Notes under the pieces: model-generated
Databases searched by the model: none
What the model was told of the DNA's origin: nothing
Seen by the model: only the letters and a program-made list of their open reading frames with translations
Assembly: GCA_963809695.1 (NCBI GenBank)
Contig: CAWEKI010000010.1
Coordinates: 558,001-622,000, forward strand
Reading direction: 5' to 3'
Length of the DNA stretch: 64,000 nucleotides
From: JAGDMJ01 sp963809695
Lineage (GTDB): Bacteria > Bacteroidota > Ignavibacteria > UBA10030 > UBA6906
Position numbers and translations under genes: made by a program
Part shown: positions 16,725 to 25,621 of the stretch, one piece after another
Position numbering within the stretch: the first letter of the stretch is position 1
How the letters are laid out: every line of letters starts with the position of its first letter

Positions 16725-19052
16725 ATGACCAAATACGTCTTCATCCCGCTTCTCCTGACGGTACTTGCATTCCAGGCGTCAGCACAGAAAAGTACGATAG
16801 GCCGTTGGATCGAAGATGAATCAGGCCTACCCTGTTTCCAATACACGGGTGCCCTCCCGTACCAGGCTCCCTCGAAGGGGGCCGCTATTGACAGCATGCA
16901 AGCAGATCCCTGGTTCCTCCTGGGGAACTACCGCCTCACCCTCATGACCCATGTCAGCGGCATCTACCAGATGTTGACGGGTGAGAGAGCCTGGGCGCGC
17001 CTCAACCAATCCGGAACGAGCTATGGTGAAAATGGCGCCCAGCTTGTTGTGCGCTCTGCCGGAAACGAGACGTTCCAGCTCGTCGGGCTTCAATCTCTCG
17101 CCGCAGACGAGAAAAGGTGCTCGCGGGCGTTCGGCACCGGATATGCCCGATATGATTACGCCCTCTCCGACGACCTTGCATGCACCAGGATCCTCTCGGT
17201 GAAACCATCGCTGAAGGTCAACGATGGAGTCCCTGCCGCTGTCGAAATCATCAGGATCTGGAACAAAGGACAGAAGGAAATCAGCCTGTCCTACTCCGAA
17301 TGGGTGCTGGCCAACTATAGCATGGCCCAGGAGCAGATGAAAAACGAGGCTGACAGACCGGTCACGTATAAGAACAAAGTGCTCATTGACCGGCGCCGTT
17401 CCCTGATCAAGGCGGATATCACTGCACAATCCAAGGATCCTCTCCTGATTGAGTCTTTGAAAAGTGCTTCCCGTTATGATGGGTTTCCACCGTCGCTCTA
17501 CATCCAGGTTCCCTCCAACAGCGATCTCTCCCGAGTCGATTTCAGCAGCCAGCCGGTTGCGGAAGGGAAAGACAGACTCCAGGCGACCATCGACGTGAAC
17601 CTGAAGCCGGACGAAGAAATCGAGTTCCGGGTCATCACGGGATATTCCTATGACCGCGACCCGGAAGTTATTCTCACGCAGTGTAACTCCCTGAAAGGGA
17701 CGAGCGTGGCGGCCTCTTCACAGAAGAGCTTCAACTCCGAGGCGCTTTTCAGAAGCGAATGGAAATCGAAGCTTCCCGACATGGCCAGCGAGGCGGACCC
17801 GCTGCTCAAGCAGGAAATGATCTGGGATGCATATACCCTGGAGGCAATGGCCACATATAGCGAATACTATGGAGAGACCTTTGTGCCTCAGGGGATGTCA
17901 TACGACTACGCTTGGGGAATGGAAGCCGCCACGCGTGATCATCTCCAGCACTCGCTGCCGTTGAATTACTTTGATCCCCAGCTTGCGAAATCATGCCTCC
18001 GTTTTGGCCTGAAGAAGATGGGCACTGACGGAGCTATCGCCTATGCAGGCTATGGTTACGGGATGACGACCAACGCTGCCTGGACCAGCAGCGACCAGCA
18101 ACTCTATCTCTTCATGGCCATAGCAGAGTACCTGCGGATCACCGGGGACGGCGAGTTTCTTCTCGAGGAAACGAATTTCGATCCCATGGAGTCCGGGGTC
18201 AAAGGGACGACGCTCGAGAAACTCGTCCGGGCCTTTGGCTACCTCCGCGATGAGGTCGCTACCGGACCACATGGCCTGGTACGCCTGCTCAATTCTGATT
18301 GGAACGATATGATCTATGCCGACACACCGGTCATGCCGTACTTCTGGACCGCTGAGTCGCATATGAACACGGCAATGGCCCTCAAGGTGCTGCCCGACCT
18401 GAGCTCTGTCTTGACCCGGCTGAGCGCCAGTGCAAAGCTTTCAAAACAGAAAGATCAAATAGTCCGCTTTACGGAAAGCATAAAGTTGTATACGGAGAAG
18501 ATGCGAAAGGCGTTCTTCAACGATCTCGGCGACAAGCCGTTCTCGAGCAGGCTCTATTTCAATGCCGAGACGCAGGTGGGCGAAGACGACATGTTCCTCG
18601 AGCCTCAGCCATTCCTGCTGCAGCTGCCCGACTTCGCCGCTGATCGAAAGTTTGCGCTCCTCGGGGAAATCAGGGAACGATTACTCAGCGACGAGACCCT
18701 CGGGGCACGTCAAAAAGAGAGGGCTCAGAAAGGCACGTTGGGAGCCGGGATACGCGAGAATGGCGGATTCTGGTACGCTCTCAATGGCCCGCTAATCGTC
18801 GCCGTGTCGATGTTCAACAAACCGGCGGCGTGGGAGCTGCTCAGGCAAATGACGTTCAGCAACTTCACGTCCCACTACCCTGACACCTGGATCGGACAAT
18901 GGTCCGCGCCTGATTGTCTCAACTCCTCCCTCTCGGAGGCGCAAGGTCAGCCCTCCCCGGGGGAGATGTGGGCAAGCGCACCTGTGTTTTGTGCACACGC
19001 GCATGCATGGCCACTCTACTGCTATTTCCGACTCAAAGAACAGGCCAGGTGA
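16725..19052 (+). CDS. Secreted GH94-like (GH36-type) glycoside phosphorylase/hydrolase
   Basis: 775 residues with a clean signal peptide (FIPLLLTVLAFQASA-QK). An N-terminal beta-sandwich (about 20-330) is followed by an alpha/alpha barrel. The barrel shows the GH94 pattern RITGDGEFLLEE, GPHGLVRLLNSDWND (Asp of DWND, about residue 525, is the expected general acid) and AGIRENGGFWYALNGP, then WIGQWSAPDCLNSS and HAHAWPLYCYFRL. GH94 enzymes phosphorolyse beta-glucosides in the cytoplasm, so an exported member is odd and may be a hydrolase or transglycosylase. Seven bases before the SMP-30 gene, so co-transcribed. Family level is fairly sure; substrate unknown. Confidence 0.72.
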   Translation: MTKYVFIPLLLTVLAFQASAQKSTIGRWIEDESGLPCFQYTGALPYQAPSKGAAIDSMQADPWFLLGNYRLTLMTHVSGIYQMLTGERAWARLNQSGTSYGENGAQLVVRSAGNETFQLVGLQSLAADEKRCSRAFGTGYARYDYALSDDLACTRILSVKPSLKVNDGVPAAVEIIRIWNKGQKEISLSYSEWVLANYSMAQEQMKNEADRPVTYKNKVLIDRRRSLIKADITAQSKDPLLIESLKSASRYDGFPPSLYIQVPSNSDLSRVDFSSQPVAEGKDRLQATIDVNLKPDEEIEFRVITGYSYDRDPEVILTQCNSLKGTSVAASSQKSFNSEALFRSEWKSKLPDMASEADPLLKQEMIWDAYTLEAMATYSEYYGETFVPQGMSYDYAWGMEAATRDHLQHSLPLNYFDPQLAKSCLRFGLKKMGTDGAIAYAGYGYGMTTNAAWTSSDQQLYLFMAIAEYLRITGDGEFLLEETNFDPMESGVKGTTLEKLVRAFGYLRDEVATGPHGLVRLLNSDWNDMIYADTPVMPYFWTAESHMNTAMALKVLPDLSSVLTRLSASAKLSKQKDQIVRFTESIKLYTEKMRKAFFNDLGDKPFSSRLYFNAETQVGEDDMFLEPQPFLLQLPDFAADRKFALLGEIRERLLSDETLGARQKERAQKGTLGAGIRENGGFWYALNGPLIVAVSMFNKPAAWELLRQMTFSNFTSHYPDTWIGQWSAPDCLNSSLSEAQGQPSPGEMWASAPVFCAHAHAWPLYCYFRLKEQAR

Positions 19053-19058
19053 ACTGTG

Positions 19059-20249
19059 ATGAACTCGAAGGCAGGCCTCCTCTCCCGGCAATTCATCGCT
19101 GCACTCTTCCTGTTCCATCTGGTGGCTGCCCCGCATGGTCTGGCACAGCGCTCCGTTATCGGACAGCTGGAAAAGGTAGCCGATGGTTTTCAATTTGTTG
19201 AGGGGCCGGTCTGGAAGGACGGTGTCGGGCTGCTATTCAGTGATATTAATGGGAACTCCATCTACCGCTGGTCAGCCGATTCCGGGGTGGCGGTGTTCCT
19301 CACACCTTCTGGAAAGGCCAACGGGCTGACATATGATCCCCAGGGACGACTCCTCATGGCAAAGCAAGGGGATCGCCAGGTCACCCGCTTGGAGTCAGAT
19401 GGCATTCAGACCGTACTGGCTTCGCTGTACCATGGCAAACGTTTGAATAGCCCGAACGATCTTGTGGTCAAATCGGATGGCTCAATCTGGTTCACGGATC
19501 CGCCCTACGGCATTCTCCCGCCTCCAAGCGAGCTGGGATTCTCCGGGATCTACAGGATCAGTCCGGCAGGAACCTTATCGCTCCTAGATTCTTCGCTCGC
19601 CCGCCCGAACGGCATCGCTTTCACACCTGACCAGACATCGCTTTATGTGGGAGATGCCGAGACACGGCGGATCTACCTCTGGGATGTCCGCGATTCCACG
19701 ATCAGCAACAAACGGCAGTTCGCCTTCATGAACGCAACCGGGTACACGGATGGGATGAAGGTGGATCCTGATGGCTACCTCTATGCCACCGGCCCTTATG
19801 GCATCTGGGTCTACGCACCCGATGGCTCCTTTCTGGACACCATTCGCGTCCCGGGACAGACCACCAACTGTAACTGGGGAGACAGCGATCGAAAAACGTT
19901 GTACATTACCTCCGGCCAGGCGGTCTATCGCATTCGTCCTGTAATCACTGGCCTGATCTCCACCAGAGACACGCTCCCGGCTGCCACGTCACCGGAATTA
20001 CTGTACAATTTTCCGAACCCATTCAATTCTACCACTACAATTCATTGGATTCTGCCTGAAAGTGGACACGTTACTCTGCGAATCGTTGACACCCTGGGAA
20101 AGGTGGTCATGACCCTTGTTGACGAGACTCGTACTATGGGGTTGTATGAAGATCGCGTCGATGCGGCCCGGCTTTCCAGCGGCATGTACTTCTGTCAACT
20201 TCTCACCAGCAGCGGCACTGCGGCAAGGAAAATCCTGGTGATTAAGTAG
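19059..20249 (+). CDS. SMP-30/gluconolactonase-like secreted protein with T9SS sorting domain
   Basis: About 396 residues (ATG at 19059; GTG at 19056 is also possible). A signal peptide ends near HGLA-QR. The six-bladed SMP-30/gluconolactonase propeller follows, with SPNDLVVKSDGSIWFTDPP and ARPNGIAFTPD. The last ~85 residues are a type A Por/T9SS C-terminal signal: YNFPNPFNSTTTIHW, LRIVDTLGKVV, LSSGMYFCQL and a final basic-hydrophobic end. It should therefore cross the outer membrane by type IX secretion and be released or surface-anchored. It may act on sugar lactones made outside the cell, in line with the upstream glycosidase and downstream sugar porter. Confidence 0.88.
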   Translation: MNSKAGLLSRQFIAALFLFHLVAAPHGLAQRSVIGQLEKVADGFQFVEGPVWKDGVGLLFSDINGNSIYRWSADSGVAVFLTPSGKANGLTYDPQGRLLMAKQGDRQVTRLESDGIQTVLASLYHGKRLNSPNDLVVKSDGSIWFTDPPYGILPPPSELGFSGIYRISPAGTLSLLDSSLARPNGIAFTPDQTSLYVGDAETRRIYLWDVRDSTISNKRQFAFMNATGYTDGMKVDPDGYLYATGPYGIWVYAPDGSFLDTIRVPGQTTNCNWGDSDRKTLYITSGQAVYRIRPVITGLISTRDTLPAATSPELLYNFPNPFNSTTTIHWILPESGHVTLRIVDTLGKVVMTLVDETRTMGLYEDRVDAARLSSGMYFCQLLTSSGTAARKILVIK

Positions 20250-20258
20250 AAAGACTCT

Positions 20259-20354
20259 TATGGTTCCAAGGTGCGCTCTGTCCCGGAATACTTGAAGCTT
20301 CGTTTCGATGAAAAGACAAGAGGGTTCAACGAAGTCCTGCAGTTCTTCCTCATC
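20259..20354 (+). pseudogene. Relic of a sodium:solute symporter (SSS family)
   Basis: The plus strand encodes YGSKVRSVPEYLKLRFDEKT then RGFNEVLQFFL, which matches the conserved loop of SSS sugar symporters (SKV-x-T-VPEYLEKRFDxRTRxFN). Outside these ~32 codons the similarity stops and no other SSS helix is present. It lies between the SMP-30 gene and an intact MFS sugar porter. This looks like a remnant of an earlier transporter gene. Based on motif memory only. Confidence 0.6.
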
Positions 20355-20425
20355 ATTGACGAACAGCCCACTCCGTTGGCTGCGCCCCCGCACGGTCACA
20401 TCCCTGACACAATTCTGGAACGCGG

Positions 20426-21847
20426 ATGCCCATTCAGAATCCCATGGAATCACCGATAGAAACCACGGCGCAGTATAATGCGATATTCATTTGGGTCGTG
20501 TCTATTGCGGCCGCATTGGGTGGGCTGCTCTTCGGATACGATTGGGTCGTGATCGGCGGTGCTAAGCCTTTCTTCGAGCGATTCTTCGGGCTGACGGACG
20601 CAGAGTCCCGGGGATGGGCAAACAGCTGTGCGTTGATCGGTTGTTTGGTGGGGGCGCTTGTGTCCGGTGGATTGAGCGATAAGTACGGACGCAAGCGGCT
20701 GCTTATGCTCGCGGCCCTGATCTTCACGATCACGTCGATTGGGATCGGGTTGACGCAAAACTTCTCGGCATTTGTGGTCTGGAGAATCTTCGGCGGCGTG
20801 GCGATCGGGCTGGCCTCGAACCTTTCTCCCATGTACATCTCGGAGGTTGCGCCCGCGCACATGAGGGGAAAGCTCGTGTCCATCAACCAGCTCACGATAG
20901 TGATCGGTATTCTGTTGGCTCAGGTCGTCAACTATCTGATTGCGGACAGGATGGCTCCCAATCTCAGCGAAGAGGCAATCCGGACTTCCTGGAACGGCCA
21001 GCTGGGCTGGCGTTGGATGTTCGCCGTCACGGCGGTGCCGGCTGTGGTCTTTTTCGTTGCCATGTTCTTCGTTCCGGAGAGTCCCCGTTGGCTTGCCAGG
21101 AATGGCAAACCTCAAATGGCTCAGAAGATTCTCGCCAGGATCGGCGGGGAGGGATATGCAAGCCAGGCCGTCCGGGAGATTGAGGCAACGCTCGTTCAAA
21201 AGACAGAGAAAGTTGAATTCCGTCGGCTCCTGGATCGAAGACTCAGGCGGGTTCTCGTCTTGGGTGTCGTCCTTGCTGTTTTTCAGCAATGGTGCGGGAT
21301 CAATGTCATTTTCAATTACGCTGAAGAGATTTTTGCTGCTGCAGGCTACAACATCTCCGACACCCTCCTGAACATTGCGTGGACGGGAACGACGAACATC
21401 GCGTTTACATTCGTTGCCTTTGGTATCGTGGACAGGAAAGGGCGGCGATTGCTCCTGCTGACCGGGTCGGCCGGCCTGGCGCTGATATACCTGCTGCTGG
21501 GTTCAGGATACAGCTTGGGGGTTGAGGGTTTGCCAATGCTCCTCACTGTGTTAGCGGCAATTGGTTGCTACTCGATGTCTCTGGCTCCTGTTGTCTGGGT
21601 CGTCATAGCGGAGATCTTTCCCAACCGCATTCGAGGCGCGGCAATGTCCGTTGCAGTAGCCTCCCTTTGGCTGGCCTGTTTCATCCTTACCTATACTTTT
21701 CCTATCTTGAATGCCACGCTGGGACCGGCCGGAACCTTCTGGTTATATTCCGCCATCTGCATTGCAGGGTATTTCTTTATCAGGGCAAAACTGCCTGAGA
21801 CCAAGGGAAAGTCGCTGGAAGAAATTGAGGTCCAGCTGGCATGCTAA
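20426..21847 (+). CDS. MFS sugar porter (XylE/GalP/AraE type)
   Basis: 473 residues, twelve predicted helices. Sugar-porter signatures are all present: GGLLFGYDWVVIGG in helix 1, GGLSDKYGRKR between helices 2 and 3, PESPRWL after helix 6, FQQWCGINVIFNYAEEIF in helix 7, DRKGRR and the C-terminal PETKGKSLEEIE. Proton-driven uptake of a monosaccharide such as xylose, arabinose, galactose or glucose is expected. The start could also be the ATG at 20444. Downstream of the secreted glycosidase operon, it may import the sugar released. Confidence 0.9.
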   Translation: MPIQNPMESPIETTAQYNAIFIWVVSIAAALGGLLFGYDWVVIGGAKPFFERFFGLTDAESRGWANSCALIGCLVGALVSGGLSDKYGRKRLLMLAALIFTITSIGIGLTQNFSAFVVWRIFGGVAIGLASNLSPMYISEVAPAHMRGKLVSINQLTIVIGILLAQVVNYLIADRMAPNLSEEAIRTSWNGQLGWRWMFAVTAVPAVVFFVAMFFVPESPRWLARNGKPQMAQKILARIGGEGYASQAVREIEATLVQKTEKVEFRRLLDRRLRRVLVLGVVLAVFQQWCGINVIFNYAEEIFAAAGYNISDTLLNIAWTGTTNIAFTFVAFGIVDRKGRRLLLLTGSAGLALIYLLLGSGYSLGVEGLPMLLTVLAAIGCYSMSLAPVVWVVIAEIFPNRIRGAAMSVAVASLWLACFILTYTFPILNATLGPAGTFWLYSAICIAGYFFIRAKLPETKGKSLEEIEVQLAC

Positions 21848-21901
21848 GTTATTTTATTTGAGGCTATTACCAGAATCTCCCTCATGTATTAGATTGATAT
21901 T

Positions 21902-23413
21902 ATGCGGACACGCGTACGCCTTACCCTCTTCCCTCTCAAAAAGATCATCGAAGTCGAACACGGCACACCTCTGCGAGATGTCCTCTTCCCCCATGGAGTG
22001 GAATTCCCGTGTGGGGGCCGGGGGCGCTGCAAAGGGTGCCGAATCAGGGTCATCTCGGGGGATCTCCCCATTACCCCACCACAGCAACGGATGCTCTCCG
22101 AACATGAGCTTGGAGCCGGCTGGCGCCTGTCCTGCCAATGCCAGGCCAATGAGGACCTTACGCTTGAGCTTGGGCAGTGGGAAGCCTCTGTTCTTTCGGA
22201 TGACGTGGTATTTTCCTTTTCTCCCAGAGCAGGCATGGGGATTGCGATTGATGTTGGGACGACGACCCTTGTTGCCCAGCTATTAGATTTGACAACCGGC
22301 ACAGTCGTTTCCGTGCGCACTGCCCTCAATCCTCAGGCCCGCTACGGGGCGGATATCATGAGTCGGGTGAGCGCTGCAGTCCTTGACGGGTCGCAGCCGA
22401 AACTGGTGGAACTGGTCCGGAAACAAATCGGAAAAATGATAGGAGGCCTGCTCGACTCGACTGACGCCTCCTCATCACAGGTTAGGCAGGTGGTCCTGGT
22501 AGGCAACACGGTAATGCACCATCTGTTTAGCAACCTTGACGTTGCCCCCCTCTCCTACTATCCGTTTGAGTCCCCCCACCTTGGCCTGCAGCAGTTCACG
22601 AGCCGCCAGATAGGGTGGGATATCCCCGGCGATCCGCCGGTGCTCTTCCTTCCCTGCCCTGGAGGATTCGTGGGGAGCGATATCCTTGCTGGAGTGGTTG
22701 CTACAGGCCTCCATGAGAACCCGGCCTACACATGCTTGATCGATTTGGGAACGAATGGAGAAATTGTGATGGGTAACCGTGATCGGATCCTCTGTTGCTC
22801 CACAGCGGCCGGACCGGCATTTGAAGGAGCTGGCATTTCCCGTGGGATGCGCGCGTCAACGGGTGCCATTTCCGAAGTCAGTGTTTCCGAAGGGAAGCTC
22901 GCGTGCAGCGTGCTGGGACATGTCCCTCCCCGCGGGATCTGCGGGAGCGGGCTTGTCGATGCCGTCGCGGGCATGCTCGAACTTGGAATGGTGCGTAGCG
23001 ACGGGTTGATTTCGGGAGACACCGACTCCGCCATGGTCTGTCCTCCCATTGCCCTCACCCAACTCGACATCAGACAGCTGCAGCTGGCAAAAGGGGCCAT
23101 TGCCGCGGGGGTCAGAATCCTCTTGCGGGAGATGGGAATCTCAACAGATGACATATCCTCGGTCTATCTCGCAGGGGCATTTGGCAATTATGTGAATAGC
23201 GAAAGCGCTCGGCGGATCGGGCTGCTTTCGTTCCGGGAGGACCAGATCGTCCCAGCAGGTAATACCGCCCTCCGTGGAGCGAAAATGGCGCTCTTCCTGG
23301 AGCCACAGGTGTCTGCGGATCTGCAGAAGAAGATGCTGCATATTGGATTGAGCTCCGATCCGGAATTTCAAGACATTTTCGTGGAAGAGATGGGATTCCC
23401 TGATTCACGATAA
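21902..23413 (+). CDS. ASKHA/DUF4445 protein with N-terminal 2Fe-2S domain (corrinoid activator-like)
   Basis: 503 residues. The first ~90 form a plant-type ferredoxin domain with C37, C43, C46 and C78 (FPCGGRGRCKGC, then LSCQC). The rest is an ASKHA-fold ATPase: IAIDVGTTTLVAQLLDL, VLVGNTVMHHL, LIDLGTNGEIVMG, GICGSGLVDAVAGM and VYLAGAFGNYV. This is the layout of RACo/RamA-type reductive activators, which use ATP to return cob(II)alamin in methyltransferase systems to Co(I). No corrinoid protein or methyltransferase is adjacent, so the client is unknown. No clear ribosome site precedes the ATG. Confidence 0.88.
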   Translation: MRTRVRLTLFPLKKIIEVEHGTPLRDVLFPHGVEFPCGGRGRCKGCRIRVISGDLPITPPQQRMLSEHELGAGWRLSCQCQANEDLTLELGQWEASVLSDDVVFSFSPRAGMGIAIDVGTTTLVAQLLDLTTGTVVSVRTALNPQARYGADIMSRVSAAVLDGSQPKLVELVRKQIGKMIGGLLDSTDASSSQVRQVVLVGNTVMHHLFSNLDVAPLSYYPFESPHLGLQQFTSRQIGWDIPGDPPVLFLPCPGGFVGSDILAGVVATGLHENPAYTCLIDLGTNGEIVMGNRDRILCCSTAAGPAFEGAGISRGMRASTGAISEVSVSEGKLACSVLGHVPPRGICGSGLVDAVAGMLELGMVRSDGLISGDTDSAMVCPPIALTQLDIRQLQLAKGAIAAGVRILLREMGISTDDISSVYLAGAFGNYVNSESARRIGLLSFREDQIVPAGNTALRGAKMALFLEPQVSADLQKKMLHIGLSSDPEFQDIFVEEMGFPDSR

Positions 23414-23549
23414 TGGGTAGGCTGAATCGCTGCAAGACGGTCTATTCCCCGGCCTTGGCTCAAACGGCATCGTTTCCGGAAGGGGTAGGAACTCCACCTC
23501 AAACGCCCGGAAGGCTGAACATTTTCCGTGGTTCACCGATTCATCGCTC

Positions 23550-24716
23550 TTATTTTTTCCCCGGATTCAAAGCGAGATTCTCCCTGGCCGGTAATCCGGG
23601 AAAAGTGTGATGTGGTTCGGTTTGATACCAAAATGCCACCGAGGCCATGTCATCCTGCAGCGGCAGATACCGCCCCTCACTCTGCCACCCGATACACTGA
23701 ATGGTGACCCGCAGGTCTTTCTGAAAACGCACTGGATCAGTGATATGCCAGCGGTATTCTCCAAAGCGCCTTTCGGATCCTGTACCGACGGTATCACGCA
23801 CCCAATAGAACCCGGAGTATGGCGTCGTGAAGTCGGTATAGAGATAGGTTCCATCCTTGGCCCGGGTCTCCCGGTAGCCATACGAGCCGTTGAAATAGTC
23901 CTCTTCACCCGTGCCGCAGATGGTTGGAAACTTGCTGTCACCGTCGATAAAAAACTTCACCTCGCCTTCGCCGAACCAGCCGGGCTGTTTTGTGCCATGG
24001 GCAATGTAGGTCCCCACAAATTGCCCCTGCCCCTGGATGCCATCGATGATCGTATAATCTTCCTTGAACGGAACCGGATTGACTCTCCGAAACTGTGCAT
24101 GAAAATATACGGCTCCAGTGGGAACATCGGTCTCGGAGTAATCAATCTGGTAATACAGAATCAGGTCTTTGTCTGCCATGTTTTCCATGGTTACGCGGCA
24201 TTTCTTTTTGAACGGCATTTGCCAGTAGCTGTTGTAACCGTTCTTGGGATTGACGCACACGGCAAGTGAACTGATCTGGGGTTCATGGTCCCAGCCCCAT
24301 CCGGAACAGAAGAAATCACCGACCGGTGATTCCACCGATGGCTCAGACTCGCCATCCCAATAGATCCGAAAGATGGTCAGGCGGTAATCGCCGGTCGGCG
24401 TCATCCAGATGTGCCGGATAATTCCCGGGCCCTCCACCTCCGCCATGGTGAACGTTTCGCCTGGCTTGATCCTGACGTACGGATTCACCTTCCACCCCTG
24501 CCCCAGTTCGCGGGCGGCGTGCGCAGCGCTTCCCTTTTCGAGAGTCGTCATTCCCCCCATGCCTTTTCCTCCCGTGAAATTCTCCGGGCTGATCGAGCGT
24601 GACTTTGAGTCCGACAAGAGAAAGAGGTTATGCATGCCATTTTCCATGGTCTGTCCCTGTGCAAAGAGAATTCCGGAAACGATGAGTAAGAATACAAGAA
24701 TCGGTCTACGTGTCAT
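23550..24716 (-). CDS. Secreted DUF2961/GH172 family glycosidase
   Basis: 388 residues with a signal peptide (ILVFLLIVSGILFAQG). DUF2961 features are seen throughout: GPGIIRHIWMT, LRIYWDGE-like IFRIYWDGESEPSVESPVGDFF, YWQMPFKKKCRVTMEN, CGTGEEDYFNGSYG and YRWHITDPVRF. DUF2961 is now glycoside hydrolase family GH172, whose characterised members act on difructose dianhydride and on alpha-D-arabinofuranosides. Nine bases behind the metallo-beta-lactamase gene in one operon. The substrate here is not predictable. Confidence 0.85.
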   Translation of the reverse strand: MTRRPILVFLLIVSGILFAQGQTMENGMHNLFLLSDSKSRSISPENFTGGKGMGGMTTLEKGSAAHAARELGQGWKVNPYVRIKPGETFTMAEVEGPGIIRHIWMTPTGDYRLTIFRIYWDGESEPSVESPVGDFFCSGWGWDHEPQISSLAVCVNPKNGYNSYWQMPFKKKCRVTMENMADKDLILYYQIDYSETDVPTGAVYFHAQFRRVNPVPFKEDYTIIDGIQGQGQFVGTYIAHGTKQPGWFGEGEVKFFIDGDSKFPTICGTGEEDYFNGSYGYRETRAKDGTYLYTDFTTPYSGFYWVRDTVGTGSERRFGEYRWHITDPVRFQKDLRVTIQCIGWQSEGRYLPLQDDMASVAFWYQTEPHHTFPGLPARENLALNPGKK

Positions 24717-24725
24717 CGTATTTCC

Positions 24726-25466
24726 TCATTTCATGTGACGGATCCGCACGTCAATCTCTTTGACTCCTTCAAGGAGCCCTGAGAGAAGTGCCGGATCGGT
24801 TTCGCCATAGTGGTAGGGATAGAGGATCTTTGGCCTGAACGCTCTTGCGGCATCCGCAACCATTTCAGGTGTCATGGTGTAGGGAAGATTCATCGGTAGG
24901 AATGCAACGTCGATGTTCCTAAGAGCCTTCATTTCGGGAGTATTCTCGGTGTCCCCGGCCACATAAATGCGGGTCTTTCCGAACGTCAAGACATACCCGT
25001 TACCTTCTCCTTTGGGATGAAACGGCGTTCCATCCGCTCTCAGATGCACGAGATTGTAGGCAGGAACGGCTTCGATCTTTATCCCCATGATATTTTGCAC
25101 GTCACCATTTTTCATCACGCTCCCCTCCTTCAACTTCTCGGCGCTTTGTGCAGTAAGGAGGAGCACGGTTCTGTCAGTACGAATGTTCTTAATCGCCTCT
25201 GGATCGAGGTGATCCCCGTGATGGTGCGTCACGAGGATCAGATCAGCCTTGGGAAGTGTGCTGTAATCCGCCAGTTTGCCGTACGGATCGATGTGGATGA
25301 TCTTCCCGCTCCACCTGATCATAAGTGTGCCATGGCCGATGAATGTGATCTCTACGCTACCGGCCGAAGTCCTGATCGTGTCCTGCTCGAACGGGCTGGT
25401 TTCGGCTAACGCCACGGCACCCAGTGAGAGGAAGGCGGAACAGAAGGAAAAGAGAAGTCTGTTCAT
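24726..25466 (-). CDS. Exported metal-dependent hydrolase (UPF0173-like metallo-beta-lactamase fold)
   Basis: 246 residues: signal peptide (FCSAFLSLGAVALA-ET), then an MBL fold with THHHGDH, the VAGDTENTPEM aspartate motif and YPYHYGETD near the end. The layout matches the UPF0173/UlaG-like 'L-ascorbate-6-phosphate lactonase-like' branch, most of which have no known substrate. First gene of a two-gene operon with the GH172 protein, driven from the promoter at 25502-25530. Confidence 0.85.
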   Translation of the reverse strand: MNRLLFSFCSAFLSLGAVALAETSPFEQDTIRTSAGSVEITFIGHGTLMIRWSGKIIHIDPYGKLADYSTLPKADLILVTHHHGDHLDPEAIKNIRTDRTVLLLTAQSAEKLKEGSVMKNGDVQNIMGIKIEAVPAYNLVHLRADGTPFHPKGEGNGYVLTFGKTRIYVAGDTENTPEMKALRNIDVAFLPMNLPYTMTPEMVADAARAFRPKILYPYHYGETDPALLSGLLEGVKEIDVRIRHMK

Positions 25467-25501
25467 GGCTGTGCTCCCTGAGATGTGTACCTCGACGGAT
25501 G

Positions 25502-25530
25502 AATGTAATGCCTGGCGGCCTCGATGTCAA
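25502..25530 (-). promoter_or_regulatory. Promoter of the MBL-GH172 operon
   Basis: Minus-strand TTGACA (25525-25530), 17-bp spacer, TACATT (25502-25507). The first 13 bases and an internal CCAGG are identical in place to the trp promoter at 8759-8787. Confidence 0.75.
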
Positions 25531-25621
25531 CTTGATTAATGCAACGCAATGGAACCGCAGGAGGTCTTTTTTCGGTTCTACTCAGGGGGGAATCCCATAA
25601 CCTAAAGAAAGGCAAGAATAT

